From positions 188,001-252,000 of the forward strand of contig JAQFVV010012985.1 in assembly GCA_028023455.1 (NCBI GenBank): a stretch of DNA of 64,000 nt. Reading direction: 5' to 3'. This DNA is from Epiperipatus broadwayi (taxonomy: Eukaryota > Onychophora > Udeonychophora > Euonychophora > Peripatidae). Below are positions 1-12,373 of the stretch, one piece after another. Under the pieces are notes generated by a model that saw only the letters and a list, made by a program, of their open reading frames with translations, was not told the DNA's origin and did not search any database. The translations under genes and the position numbers were made by a program. The number at the start of each line of letters is the position of its first letter. Within the stretch, counting starts at the first letter, position 1.

Positions 1-1597
1 GGAGTGAATATTATGAATTTCTCCTCATTCTTTTATGAGCTTAAAAACATCAAAAAAACTGCTTTAAGTTTTAAATAAACACCTTTTAGTAATTATATTC
101 TAATAATTTTAAAAAATGCAATATTTACTTTAATTTCTATTGCCTGTTTTGTGATGCTATCAGTGATATGATAAGTATTACTAATAGTTTTAATGAACAC
201 TACATTATGCCCAGTTGCTTAGTCAATCCACTGTTATGCCACTTATTTTAGATTTAGATTTAACAGATTAATATCTAAATAAAGCTGCCCAACCACACCA
301 TTATTTACTAAGTGGAACCTCTTTCCCAAATTCATTTGCCAAATGATTAATTAATGATTGTTTGTAAAAATATTATCATAAAGTTCTCCCAATCAGATAA
401 AATTTATTCTCAATGAGAGGGATTTTTGCAAAGAGAAAAAATACATGAAAAAGGGAAAACATTAGAATTAGAATTTCTATGTAGGTAATATTTACTAAGG
501 CAATAGACCTCAAGAATGTATGCTTGAAAATGTGAAGGTAGGGACCTCTACAGGTCTTAACCACAAGCTTACGCTTTGGAAGAAAAGAGAGGAACCCCTT
601 CTTCACTTTAACCTACTTTCTATATAAATAGGTGAAGCTGAAGTGGTTAGATCTGAGAACATGAAGCTATTCAATACTTCACTGATTAAGTCCACAATTC
701 CTATTACCCATTAGTACTCGCGAAATCTTTCGATTTACAATGAGACAATGGAATGATCTTATAGTTAGAAATCTATTACGATAATTTAAAGTTGTAATTA
801 TAAATTTTATTTAATGCACATTGATTACGTAAGTAATATTTACTAAGGCAATAAACCCCAAGAATGTGAGTGATGATATAAATAACTTATGAGGATAATC
901 TCATATGTTAATCTAAACAGCTGTTTGTGATATGGGGTAAATGAAAATAGAAGGAAATTAAGAGAAAAGACAAGGAGATAAATTTTTGTGGTACAAACAG
1001 GATCTGATTGTATAATTTAATAGATTATTCTATAAGGCATTTGGAGATTCTTTGTTAGATATTGCTAACTAATTATTAACAATTAACTCTCATATGTAAT
1101 GATGATTTTACTATCTACTTACTTATTGTAAAATCATCAGTCAGTTACATAAGTCTAACTACAGATTGTACATATAGTAAAACATATGTTAAAATCTTAC
1201 TACTTATCAAAACTTTCAATATAATGCCTTAGATTTTATTTTTCTTCATTAGATAGTTTTCTAGAAAAGAATTTGTCTTACAGTGAGTAATTTAAATGAT
1301 GTTTCTTCTTTCATTTATCCATATATCTATTTATTTATTTATTTATTCAGTGTATGGATTGTTTAGATTCCAAAAAGAAAGTATATTTATTTATTTAGTT
1401 ATCAATTTTGCTACTAGATCTGTAGATTTAAAGATCATTCATTATGTTATTTATAGCTTGTATTTCACCGCGCAGTGGCTGTCAAATTCCACTTATGATG
1501 CAAGCAGGTACAACAAACATGGAATATTCTAAATCTGTTCGTGAGACTCCACTAAGTCTGGAAGATCAAATCCAGAAAAAAAATATTGATTTGAAAT
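1..1597. other. gene-free AT-rich DNA
   Basis: No open frame here resembles a known protein; the longest are under 80 codons and lack any motif. The only internal structure I see is a ~37-bp direct repeat (481-518 and 829-866). Otherwise it is non-repetitive AT-rich sequence. Confidence 0.6.
481..866. repeat. short direct repeat pair, ~37 bp
   Basis: The segment beginning gtaggtaatatttactaagg at 481 recurs almost unchanged at 829 (gtaagtaatatttactaagg), and both copies continue into similar caag/ccaagaatgt sequence. Spacing is ~348 bp. It could be the remnant of a longer duplication or two ends of an old insertion; no coding content lies between. Confidence 0.6.
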
Positions 1598-1612
1598 GAA
1601 TCTTAGATGATT

Positions 1613-1725
1613 TTTTTTTTTTTTTTAAGTGTCACAGCATCGGCCGGGACGCGAACCCGCAACCCGGGCAACTGCCTGCATGTGCAAGGCAGTCGCGCTG
1701 ACCTCTCGACCACCAATGCAAGACC
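1613..1725 (-). mobile_element. tRNA-derived SINE or retroposed tRNA, minus orientation
   Basis: Read on the minus strand, the insert begins with a short leader, continues through a cloverleaf-like domain (1719 to 1637), then a short GACACTT linker and a ~16-nt A-tail. Box A-like (TGGTCGAGAGG) and box B (GGTTCGCGTCC) motifs are both present, so RNA polymerase III transcription is plausible. The insert is notably GC-rich against its surroundings and has only ~15 nt between the tRNA part and the A-tail. It is therefore either a very short SINE or a directly retroposed tRNA transcript. Confidence 0.88.
1637..1719 (-). pseudogene. tRNA-like domain (83 nt, long variable region)
   Basis: The 7-bp acceptor pairs GCATTGG with CCGATGC (one G-T). 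The T arm has GCGGG-TTCGCGT-CCCGG with one mismatch. The anticodon arm can pair CTGCC with GGCAG, but the loop is 11 nt (TTGCACATGCA), too long for a normal tRNA, so the anticodon cannot be assigned reliably. The total length and extra stretch before the T arm resemble a class II tRNA. I call it a tRNA-derived retroposon head, not a working tRNA gene. Confidence 0.75.
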
Positions 1726-1740
1726 GAATCTTAGATGATT

Positions 1741-3450
1741 AAACTATATATTGAGATTCTTGGAAAGCGCGATTTAATTGATACTTTGTATATACAGTAC
1801 TCGCATTTCTGTGAGACAACTTGACATTAGATATCTGGTGGAGGAATAGTATCTTAATCTTGTTGAACTACAGACAGGAACATTGAAAACACACAGTATA
1901 TATAAAATGCATATCCATTCACATTACACTTCTACAAAAGTTTCCTATTAACTATAAATTAATTATATTGCCTTTTTTTACGTACTTTTTCATTTTTTGT
2001 AAATGATGCAAATAATCCGAGTCATCTATTTAAAATTTTAAGTAAGTAATTCGTAATTTTTGAATATGTTATCAAAAATATTCATAATAAGAAACCGAGA
2101 TTTTAATTAAGAACTTTTTAAAATACATTTGCAATTAAGCTTAAGATGATAATTATTATGAAATAAGACAATAAATATTTTAATTAATTTCATCTTTTAT
2201 TTTTATTTTTTTGTTTACGGAGCGCTAAATATTGTACATCGTTTATTATTATCAATAATGTTTATTCAATTTTACTCGTTAATTTAATTTTATTATTTAA
2301 ATAAAAATAATTACTTTTTTTTTTTCAATATTCTTTTTATATTAAAAAAATCTCGTAATACAATTTATTATAAGAAACAAGATGTCACATGGTGTCAGCT
2401 AATGCAGCTGTTAATATTTTTGTTTTGATATAATCTAAACAAACAACGTATCTCATCAATCAAAAAAAAAAAAAAGAATAATGAACCCGAATCAATTCAA
2501 TTGAACAGATTTTATTATCATCTCACGTGACAGGAAAGCAATTTGATGCATAATAAACTTTATATTTATCATGAGATTTCAAATTTCATTCAAGTTAATA
2601 ATTATATTGTTAGATTATTCTTCATCTTATTCATAATGAGTTTTTCAAAGAAAAGTTAATATAAATTTCAATTTCGAAATTCCATTAGAAATTAAAATGA
2701 TGCGGATATAAATAAATGAGAAGATATCTTGAAAATTTCATTTTCACAATGATTACAAATAGCTAGTCGATCTTTCTAAAAATGTTTACGTTATATGATT
2801 AAAAATACTAATATATATATATATGCATAAAGAGAGGAGGAAAAAGATAGATGAAAAAATAAATTTAATATAAAAATTATATCAAGTCAAAAAAAATACG
2901 GAAACAACACTTTTAAATAGCCCGTTGAAGGATAAAGATATTTTTTTAGCACTTCCGTCACAAATTTTGAATAATATTGGAATAATTATAATTCCCCCCG
3001 CATGCTGCTGTACTGCGTAATTTAAAATAGTGAAAGAATGGCAAACTCTGGTACTCCGTGGATTGTGGCTGAATTTGTTGCTTCTATACTTGAACCTCAT
3101 ATGCATTTTCATTAATCTCTCCAATATTTGATTATTTACTTTACTCTGTGCTAATCAATAATGATTGTGGAATATTTTTGCCGTTTCTATTTCTTGTTCT
3201 ACCTTCTCGATTAGCATATATATGTGTGTGTAAAAATAGTTTGCTTCAGAGAAAAGGTTTCTCCTAAGAGGATCATTTAAAAAAAAAACATCACCTACCA
3301 TTATAGACAATTTCTGGGTGATAAAATTTTAATGTTTTCTTTGCATTGTCATAGATAACAATAATTAAATACTTGCTTTCACAAAGCCACAGCGTGCATG
3401 TGTGCAGGTTGTGCAGTGCACAAAAGCAATTTATCATGGAGGCACCGAGA
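1741..3450. other. gene-free AT-rich DNA
   Basis: Long A/T homopolymer runs, no recognisable protein or RNA. The open frame near 2882-3124 has no recognisable motif or domain. Confidence 0.55.
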
Positions 3451-3454
3451 TGAA

Positions 3455-4000
3455 TAAGATAATTAATAAAACTTATATGTAAATAAAAAAGTTTACATTT
3501 TCAAATCATTTCATTGTTAAAAATACATTATGGGTATAAATATTTTTTATTTAAATATGAGTCAAATACTTATCTACTTAAACTTATTATGACAATAGCC
3601 CAAGCCTAGAATTTCAAGATTTAAGCTCAAATTAAATTATGTATATACTTTTAACATTGTGCTAAACTGAGTAGGACAGTGCCATTTTGTGTGATAATTA
3701 ATTAACCTTCTACATAAATGTTTAGATTTCCAAATCATTTTATTGTTAGAAGCACATTCTGCTTGTAAATATTTTTTTCTTTGCTTAGACATGTTGTGAC
3801 AATTGTTCAAACCTTGAAATATACTGCTTACATACTCTACTGTAACACAAACCTGAATAAACCAACACCTTCTTGGCATTATAATTAATAAAATTTATAT
3901 GTAAGTGAATTACCTCTAATTTAAGTATTCTAAATTATACATATAAAAAAACATTAGTATTAATAATTTATTTAAACTTATTTTTAAAATATTGTCTCAT
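3455..4000. repeat. degenerate tandem repeat, ~210-230 bp period
   Basis: A segment starting gataattaataaa (about 3458) with the core tttccaaatcatttcattgtt recurs around 3690-3830 (atttccaaatcattttattgttag, followed by a similar acatt...gtgacaat stretch). Its start recurs again at about 3880 (ataattaataaaatttatatgtaa). About 2.5 diverged units. The frames across it are fortuitous. Confidence 0.6.
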
Positions 4001-4799
4001 AATTACGTAATTCTGCATGCAATGAAATGATTTTTACCAATGTTATTTTACACAGCTCATATGTGTTGTTCTGTTTAGAGTATCTGGCTCTGTAATGTGG
4101 AATTATAGAGTAAATTCTGCTCTTGTCTTGTGTAAATATAGCAATGTTATCTTTCTTTTTTTTTTCATACCATATTGTCTTTTTACATGTCTTATTAAAT
4201 AGCTTTTCATTGAATGTGGACATAGGTATGTTTTCTAGCTAAAAACTTGTAATAAAATACTTCTTTTATACTTCACCTTTGAGTGGTATTTTAAATTGCA
4301 CTTTACGCAAAAAAGTGAAGCTTATTATTAGCAAAGAATTATATGGCTGAGCGCTTTCAGAGAACTTAAATCTTCATATTCTTAGCCTACTTTAATTTAA
4401 GTTTAGTGGTAATTTATGCAAAATTGATCCAAAATTTACACTACAATTTAAATCTAAGAAAAATAAAATGAGTAAAATACATAATTTTTAAAAAATATAA
4501 TTGCATACCAAAACATTTAATTCTTTACAAATTTCTTGATAATGATATTAGTGAATGCAATTATTTTGATTATAATAAAACCTCTACTATGAATGCATTA
4601 TTTACAAAGTCTAAAAAGTATATTTACTGCAACAAATATAATGTTTTATTTTTTTTTATAATTATCCAACATAACCTATGAATAAACAAAATAAGTGCAA
4701 GAGATTTAATGACTTCTAAAAATATATTGAATAAACAATCTAAGTATGAAAATGTAAAATTTATTCCTTTAAATAAAGCCTGGCTAAATCTCTAATTGT
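4001..4799. other. gene-free AT-rich DNA
   Basis: No gene, tRNA or clear repeat seen. The open frame at 3984-4223 (minus) reads through a poly-T/poly-A run and has no recognisable feature. Confidence 0.5.
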
Positions 4800-5570
4800 C
4801 AAACTATATATTAAGGTATAATTAAATGAGTGTGCTAATAGTTCCAAACAAGTGTTTTTCGATAAATATCATAAGAAAGCATTTAAAATCTCTATCTAGA
4901 ATCATTCCTCTCTCCAAACTGGTTTCGAGCTAAAAACTGTCATCAGTGCAGTGCTAGATGTACATCTAAAATACAAACTTAAGTCCAGCCTTTATCGAAT
5001 ATTTAACTATTAAGTAGAAAATCAGAAATTTTCAGATATCTATGTTTTAAAATCCAGCTATCTAACTTAAGTAGCCTAATGGAACTGAACTAAATTCAGA
5101 TACACTATATATTAATAGCCTTAGCAAGATAACATCACCAAAGCCTTAAGAGCCAAACTATAGTTATAAGGAAACCAAATCATACATAGCAAGACTTAAT
5201 TAGCTTGTATTTACAAATGTAATTAAATGAACATGCTAATAGCTCTAAACGAGATTTTTCAATAAATGCCACAAGAGAAAGCATTTAAAATCTCTATCTA
5301 GAATTATTCCTATCCCTAATTCAGCTTTGAGCTGATGGCTCTCATCAGTGAAGCACTAGGACATTCAGACACTAGATCTAAAATACAAACTCAAACCCAG
5401 CATTTATCGAATACTTAACTATTAAGTAGACATCTATATGTCTTCCTATACAGCTATCTAACTTAAATGGCCATATGGAATTGAACTAAATTCAGATACA
5501 CCATATATTAATAGCCTTAGAAATATAACTTCACCAAAGCCTTAAAAGCCAAACTATAATAGTATGTCTG
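4800..5570 (+). repeat. two direct copies of a ~380-bp repeat module
   Basis: Both copies share, in order, a taattaaatgarc segment, catttaaaatctctatctaga, a catcagtg...gctag segment, aaatacaaactYaa, a ttaactattaagtaga stretch and a ttgaactaaattcagatac / gccttag...caccaaagccttaa end. Copy A spans about 4815-5157 and copy B about 5186-5565. Divergence is moderate. No coding potential. The same family appears inverted just downstream and again at 63838. Confidence 0.82.
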
Positions 5571-6150
5571 AAAATTTCAGATTTTCTACTGAATAGTTAA
5601 GGATTTGATAAGTTCTGGGCTTGTGACATTTATCTTAAAAAGCTTGTTTAGAACTGTTAGCATGCTCATTTAATTACATTTGTAAATACAAGCTAATTAA
5701 GTCTTGTGATGTATGACTTGGTTTCCTTACTATTATAGTTTTTTGTAAGGATTGGGCAATGTTATATTTCTAAGACTATTAATATATGATGTATCTGAAT
5801 TTAGTTCAGTCCCATATGGATATTTATGTTAGATAACTGGAGTTGGATTTGAAGACATATAGATGTCGGAAATTTTCAGATTTTCTACTTAATGGTTAAG
5901 CATTCAGTCAATGTTGGGCTTGTGTTTGTATTTTAGATCTAGTGTCTGAATGTCCTAGTGTCTCACTGATGAGAGCCATTACCTCAAAACTAGTTTAGGA
6001 TTAGAGATAATTCTAGATAGAGATTTTAAATACTTTCTTTTGCAGTATTTATCAAAAAAATCTTGTCTAAAGCTATTAGCATGCACATTTAATTACATTT
6101 GTAAATACAAGCTAATTAAGTCTTGTGATGTATGACTTGATTTCCTTACT
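5571..6150 (-). repeat. two inverted copies of the same ~380-bp module
   Basis: From 5571 the module runs in reverse: tgtctgaaaatttcagattttc, then the reverse complement of the taattaaat...tacaagctaattaag segment. The first inverted copy (5571-5740) has lost its middle. The second (5741-6150) is nearly complete and includes tagatctagtgtctgaatg and ctcactgatgagagcc. Together with 4800-5570 it forms a large imperfect palindrome centred near 5570, which could fold into a cruciform or hairpin. Confidence 0.82.
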
Positions 6151-9100
6151 GTATTAAAATAATGAGCATTAAAAATTAAATAATAAAGTAGTGTAAATAT
6201 TTTATCATCTAACAAAAAAGAGAGAGGCTATTTTCATTAATAGGAAGTGTAAATAAATCATTTGTGAAACATTCTGAATAACAGATATTTTAAACAAATA
6301 TTTTTAACATGTTCATGTTAGTAGATTGAAAGATTTTATCAGCCATGTTTTTCAAAGTTGACTTTTTTAGTGAAATGAAATGCAAAAATTACACCAATAA
6401 ACAATATAAATACAAAGATATAAAATATTGAATTATATATGTTATATATAGAGCTCACAAATAAGCTCTTAAAAAGCTTTGTAGAATATCCCCAATCGCA
6501 TACTGGTTTCTGCTACTGGCTTCTTCAGTGAGGTTCTAGGACAATAAATTATAGTTACTAATAGTGAAATAACAAGGACATAAAACATTAAATAATAATG
6601 CAAACATTTTATTATTGAAGGAATATAACTTTGTTAATAAAAAACAAGAATAAATTTATTATGCATGAGAAATTTTGATTTGTTTTCAAAGAAGCAAGAA
6701 TTATATTATTAATAAACCAGTTAAAGTTGATTTAAATATTTGTAAAGAAGTCTAAGAATTACATCAGCCTTTACAATTATTGTATTTCAAAAAGAACAGT
6801 GAGATAAGATATTTATACTGTGGTTTTAGATAATATTTTTAATAAGCAGGTATGTAAATTTTAAAATATTATTTATATAATATCAGAGTCAGCCCATGCA
6901 ATGTTTTCATGGACATGTATGGTATTGGTAGTAAAGGAAGAGTTCTTTTAAATATGATATAATTACAGATATTTTCTATTTCTACTAGCAAGGTCATTGG
7001 TTTGTCCAAAAAATAATATCAACACTTTTGAAAGAAAAAATTAAAAAATTCAAACTTACTAAATAAATATTTTTGTTTTAATTATTATTTTAAAAACGAT
7101 TTCTATGAACACTAATTTATTTTATTTTATCATATGTTTAATCTCCTGGTGTTTTTATAGAAATAAATGAATAAAACATCTAAAGTCTTTACCAAGCACA
7201 TTTAATGACTAAATCCATATTTTCAATTTTTTCGTCTGAAAGTTCTGGAGGAAAATGTCTTTTAATTTACAAATATTATTCCATAGAATTGGGAATGGAG
7301 GGGGGGGGTTAAATTTATTTTGCATTAAAGTTGCATCTTATTCACTGGAAGTGCTGCATTTATTAACCATCAATTGGATGGTTAGCTTAAATTGTGTAGA
7401 GGAAGGTTACCTAAAAAAAAATTCAAAGCTGACTTATAATTTGATTTGTTTTCCAAATTTATGTTACTTGGATTTAACCCCAATTCATGGGAATTTAATG
7501 AATGGCTAACATATAAAGTGAAAAGTTTTTGTATGCAATATATGAATGAAAGAACAAAAAATTATTATCACATTTAGGTAATTCAGAATCTAAAATTGAA
7601 AATAGGAAAAGATATTTCTAAAACAGATGACATTAGAAGTACAGTTAAAAAACAAAGTAACTTCAAGATCTTTTAAAATATATATAAAGAGATCATATAT
7701 GAAATGAATAAAAGAGATAAGAAAGTTTGGTGGAATTACTGTAAATCAAACTAATGAAAGTAAATTGAAGAGAGTTTCAGCTTATAGAAGACTTACTGAC
7801 TTAAAATGAAGATGGTGTTAGAGCATAGAGAAAAACAGAAATGAGTGCCACAAAGTTCCAGCAAAAATTGAAAAACAAAGAAGCTAAGAAATTACTAATA
7901 TTCAATTGCAATGTATGCTTGGGCTATTTACATGAATAAAGTTTACAACTATCCACCTGGTACTTCATATATTAAGATTATTACTATATCATTTTTCTAC
8001 TATTGTATAATTTCACTGAAAAAGTATCTACAATATTCTGAAAATAAAGGAACAACATTACTTAAGAATTGACACATAAAAAAAAACATTACTTAAGAAT
8101 GTTAAACCTAATAATTGTAGAATAATTATTTTTTTACATATGAAAACTCTGTTGCTATCTAAAAAAAATTTAGTTCTATAAATAATGCTTTAATAAAGCT
8201 TTCTCATGATTTTAACTAGCATCACTAGCAAATCATGAAAAGTCTCATGAAGGACATGTAATATAATGTCATATAAATAAAAATTCATGTGAAAATTTTA
8301 TACTTTAGAAATAATTTTTTGAATACTATCTCAATTTAACTTGTTATTTTAAGGTAACTTTAAATAGTGTACCATGATTAAATTCTAGTTTATATTTACT
8401 CTCTGCAAAGTTAGTAATAATTTATTTTATAACATTCTACCTTAAATCTACTAATTTAAACATGTGTAATTGACTGGTATCAGATAGTAATACCAATGGC
8501 ATACCTAAATTACTTTATTATTATAGTTAAGAGTATTGGATTATCCATATTCATTAAACAGTTACATAAATTAAATGTAAACCTTTTTAAAGTTTTTAAC
8601 TCTCCCCAGCATATATGAATACCTATGAAATATTACTTAATATCAGCTTACACAATACTTTTCAGCAAGAGCAACAAATGTTTTTTATCATGAAGATTTA
8701 TGCCATCTAATGTAAACACCAATAGCTAATAGATGCTAGATGACAGAATTTAATAAATCCTTATTCAGCCCTAGCATATTCATCATCATTGATTAGATTT
8801 TAGGGTCAATGTCCAAAGTTCCTAGATGATAAAAACTGAAAGCTAGTAACATAATGGCAATATTGGATATGACAGTACTAAAAAGAGATTTATTGAGCAC
8901 AACTATCTGACATTTATTAATTATTACAGCTTACATTAAGTGGTATAAATGTGCTGAAAAAAATATGCTGATAAATAGCTATGTAGGTGTGATATTAAAT
9001 TTACAACTTTTTATTATAGATGAAGTCTGACTATTGATAAAAATGTATGTGATAAATGATGGGTAGATTTTTACTTTTAATGTTGGCTGCAACAACCAAT

Positions 9101-9760
9101 AAGCAAAGTCTAATCAAGATCATCTTTTTCAACTTTATTGAAAAAAATTTTAAGTGTTAGATGATAAATGTTTATAGATTCACAATGTTCAGAAAAATAA
9201 ATTTATATATTGTTATTAAATCAATTTTCACTTCATAGAACACAAAGTTGGATTTCATAAGCAATTACAAGTTTAAAAGAGAATTATTAAAAAAATATAT
9301 ATTATTTCAAATATATTGTTTGAAAATGTATTGTTTAGAACCACCTTTTAATTTCAAGAGTGATTTATTAACATAAGTAAAGAACAATATTGATTGGGTT
9401 TTTTACAATGATTATATTATTGGTGATTTGATTAAAGGAACTGTAGAGTTCTTTGCCGGACTAAATAATAAAATGAAATAGGTGCTTCAGAAGAAAAATA
9501 GTAACTGTAAATAAAAGTTTAATAAATGGTAATAAACATTAACAGTGATTAGTGGGATAATCAGCAGAAGATATATAGTCATTTATTAGTATGAACACAT
9601 TAGATCTTTTAAAGTCTATGCATTGAATTTAATGTATGTTTTGGAAAATGCCAATATAATCTTATTAAATCCATGACTGATATTTTATGTAATGATGATG
9701 ATAGAAAGAATAATTTGTCCACTTTTTGAGTATCAATAATATATGACGATTTATTCTAAG
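6151..9760. other. gene-free DNA with faint repeat remnants
   Basis: No gene is supported. At 6478-6545 a caatcgcatactggtttctg...ttcttcagtgaggttctagg stretch looks like a diverged piece of the catcagtga segment of the 4.8-6.15 kb modules. At about 7688-7735 agatcatatatgaaatgaataaaagagataagaaagt resembles the RTE 3' coding end at 28351-28390, heavily decayed. The open frame at 7255-7509 spans a poly-G run and matches nothing. Confidence 0.45.
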
Positions 9761-9764
9761 GCAG

Positions 9765-9840
9765 TGTGTAGCTGATGAGGGCTGGTGCTGCATGAAATAC
9801 ATATATGTGCTCATGTTTATAGGGTGATTGAGATGTAGCA
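9765..9840 (+). repeat. fragment of the 10-11.4 kb module family
   Basis: agctgatgagggctggtgct followed by gcatgaaatacatata matches the module segment at 11262-11297 (aactgatgagtgctggttcagcatgaaatatgtaca). A short plus-oriented remnant, ~70 bp. Confidence 0.5.
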
Positions 9841-10117
9841 GAGGATAAGCAGACTAAAAAATCCTGACTCCAAATACTTCTAATTACATATGATGATTCA
9901 TTATAACATCCCATCTTTCTGTACGCATTTAGATGTGAACATAAATATCCAGTTTAATAAATTTAAAATAATTCATTGTAATCTTACAAAATCAAAAAAC
10001 CTCATTTTTGAATGGTAATGTTTTTAAATATAGTGTTGATATTAGCTTTGTTAAAAAAAAGATAGAAGAGAGTTTATCAACTACAGTAGTATATATGTTA
10101 ATAATTACATGCAGGAT

Positions 10118-10540
10118 TCAAACTCAGATGTTCATATGCCCCTCAACTCTCCTTGTGATCTCATATTGCTGACTCACCTGATTACACACATGTTGAAAAG
10201 ATAAATAATCAACAATATACATATTTCATACTAAACCAGCACTCATCAGTTGGTCCAGACAACCATTGCCACACATATATATACAATCAGTGCTCATCTT
10301 TATATTAAGATAGCCAATCTTCATACTTTAATGGACAGGCTTCAAAGTACTCCATATCACAACTCTTCAGCCTTCCATTTCATTGAAAATCTGATGATGG
10401 AATGTTCAAATCCCACATTAGTGCCATGGTTGTCATCCTACCCATGTTGGCATTTAGTCATTCTGACTCCTCATGCACAGGAGAATAATTAATTTTTAAA
10501 TACATATGTGAGGGATGGGCAGACCTTTGATGCACTATGT
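10118..10540 (-). repeat. repeat module with box-B-like motif, copy 1
   Basis: Plus-strand order is caaactcagatgttcatatg, a tgctgactcacctgat stretch, aaccagcactcatcagttgg, an attaaga-gccaatcttcat stretch, gacaggcttcaaa, then a gtcatcctacccatg end and a gggatgggcagacctttg stretch. It is the inverted form of the better-preserved copy at 10903-11450. The 80-codon frame at 10250 lies inside it and is not a gene. Confidence 0.82.
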
Positions 10541-10895
10541 TTCAATATGTAAATTAATACACTATACAGGCTTAAACCTGCATATATATATCAAACTCAG
10601 ACTTTCACATGACCCTCAGCTTTCCTTGCCATCTTATATTGCTGACTCACCTGATCACACACATGTTGAAAAGATAAATAATCACCAAATATGTATTTCA
10701 TGCTAAACCAGCACTCATCAGTTGGTCCAGATTACCATCTCCACCCATATATACAATCAGTACCCAGCTTTATATTAAGACAGCCAATCTTCATACTTTA
10801 ATAGACAGGCTTCAAACTACTCCAACTCACAACTCTTCAATCTTCCATTTTATTGAAAATCTGGTGATGGAATGTTCAAAGCCCATGTTAGTAGT
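10541..10895 (-). repeat. repeat module, copy 2
   Basis: Directly repeats copy 1 with the same order of blocks (tgctgactcacctgatcacac, aaccagcactcatcagttgg, gccaatcttcatac, gacaggcttcaaac), ending at catgttagtagtatc. There it switches orientation into the plus-strand copy. The short plus-strand frame at 10515 is internal to the repeats and not coding. Confidence 0.82.
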
Positions 10896-10902
10896 ATCAA
10901 GG

Positions 10903-11450
10903 TTGAATCCCACATACATTACCCATATATATTTGCAGGTTAAGCCTGTATAGTGTATTAATTTACATATTGAAATGTAGTGCATCAAAGGTCTGCCCAT
11001 CCCTCACATTTTATGCAAAAATGGATTATTTTCCTGTATGTGATGGGTCAGAATGACTAGATGTCAATGTGGGTAGGATGACAACCTTGGCACTAACATG
11101 GGCTTTGAATGTTCCATCATCAAATTTTCAATAAGATGGAAGACTGAAGTGTTGTGAGTTGGAGCAGTTTGAAGCCTGTCCATTAAAGTTTGAAGATTGG
11201 CTATCTTAATATAAAGCTGAGCACTGATTGTATATAATGTGTGGAGATGGTATTCTGGACCAACTGATGAGTGCTGGTTCAGCATGAAATATGTACATTG
11301 GTAATTATTTATCTTTTCAAAATGTGTGTGATCAGGTGGGTCATCAATATGAGATGGCAAGAAGAGTTGAGTCGTGTGAAAGTCTGAGTTCGAATCCCCC
11401 ATACATTACATAATTATGTAGGTTTAAGTCTGTATAGTGTATTAATTTAA
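10903..11450 (+). repeat. repeat module, copy 3 (plus), with tRNA box-B-like motif
   Basis: Runs from gttgaatcccacatacatta through the module in plus orientation to gttcgaatcccccatacatt at 11389 and a tgtatagtgtattaattt end. The start and end share the same ~60-bp segment, so this is a unit closed by direct repeats. A TGGCAAGAAGAG stretch ~45 nt upstream and GAGTTCGAATCCC match polymerase III box A and box B roughly, suggesting SINE ancestry. Copies 2 and 3 form a head-to-head inverted repeat with ~300-bp arms. Confidence 0.75.
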
Positions 11451-12373
11451 TAATTACAGCAAATGTTTTTTTTTTTCAAAAATACTGCTGCATAGATTGC
11501 TTTTACATGTAAATGAATGGCTTTTAGAAAGTCAGTTCCAGTTTTAAAACAATTATGGTATAATATCTCATATTCAGAGAACTATTTCTGTCACTTGCTT
11601 TCAACAGAGATAATTGCGGCTCAAAACTGCAATTGTGCGTTTAGCAATCATTTTAATTTGTTTATATTATTCAAACTAATAACTATAATTCAATAAAACC
11701 CAACCCAAGCTAACTTATTGGCAGTTTTTATATATTTTAGAGACTTCTGTTATTTCAAAGGCCTATGTAATTTTATGAATTGTAATATGAATAATGTTTG
11801 ATCTTCGATATTTTACTGTATTTTATTATTAATCATTGTTATAAATTATTTTAAAATAAAATATCGAATATATTTTGAAGTAAGAAATAAGTTGTTAATT
11901 GATTTTATTATTAGATTTTATATCAACTGTCTACTAGTTTTTATTAAACGATTTTCATTTTTTAGCATATCCTAGATTTAAATAAAGTCTGTTTAGAATA
12001 GTATAAAGTTTTTTTTTAATTAATTTTTTTTTTAAAAATATTTTAATAAAAAAAAATCTTAAAATATTCTATTCATATTTCATTAATTTAATAGAAATAT
12101 TTATTTATCTAATCTTAGTTAATTGGTTTTTTTTTTCTATAAATATTTGTTTTAAGTATAACAAGTAATCTATTATGCCAATTAAAATGAAAGAATTCGG
12201 TTTTTTTTCCAAGTCAATATTAAGTTATGGAAGAATTTTCATATGTTTTTGTACAGTAGCAGGACTAAAAAAATACTAGCTACAATAAATCTGACGACTA
12301 GAGCAAGAATGACGTAATGACGTATTTGACAATGTTTGCATATATTGCATTTTAACTATATAAGAATTGCCAA
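11451..12373. other. gene-free AT-rich DNA
   Basis: Poly-T and poly-A stretches, no gene or clear repeat seen. Confidence 0.5.

Larger units (their letters stand above)
1598..1740. repeat. 15-bp target-site duplication around a retroposed tRNA-like sequence
   Basis: The 15-mer gaatcttagatgatt occurs at 1598-1612 and again, unchanged, at 1726-1740. The inserted sequence between them ends in a T-run on the plus strand, i.e. an A-tail on the minus strand. Perfect direct repeats of this length around an A-tailed insert are the signature of LINE-machinery target-primed reverse transcription. The perfection argues for a fairly recent insertion. Confidence 0.93.
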
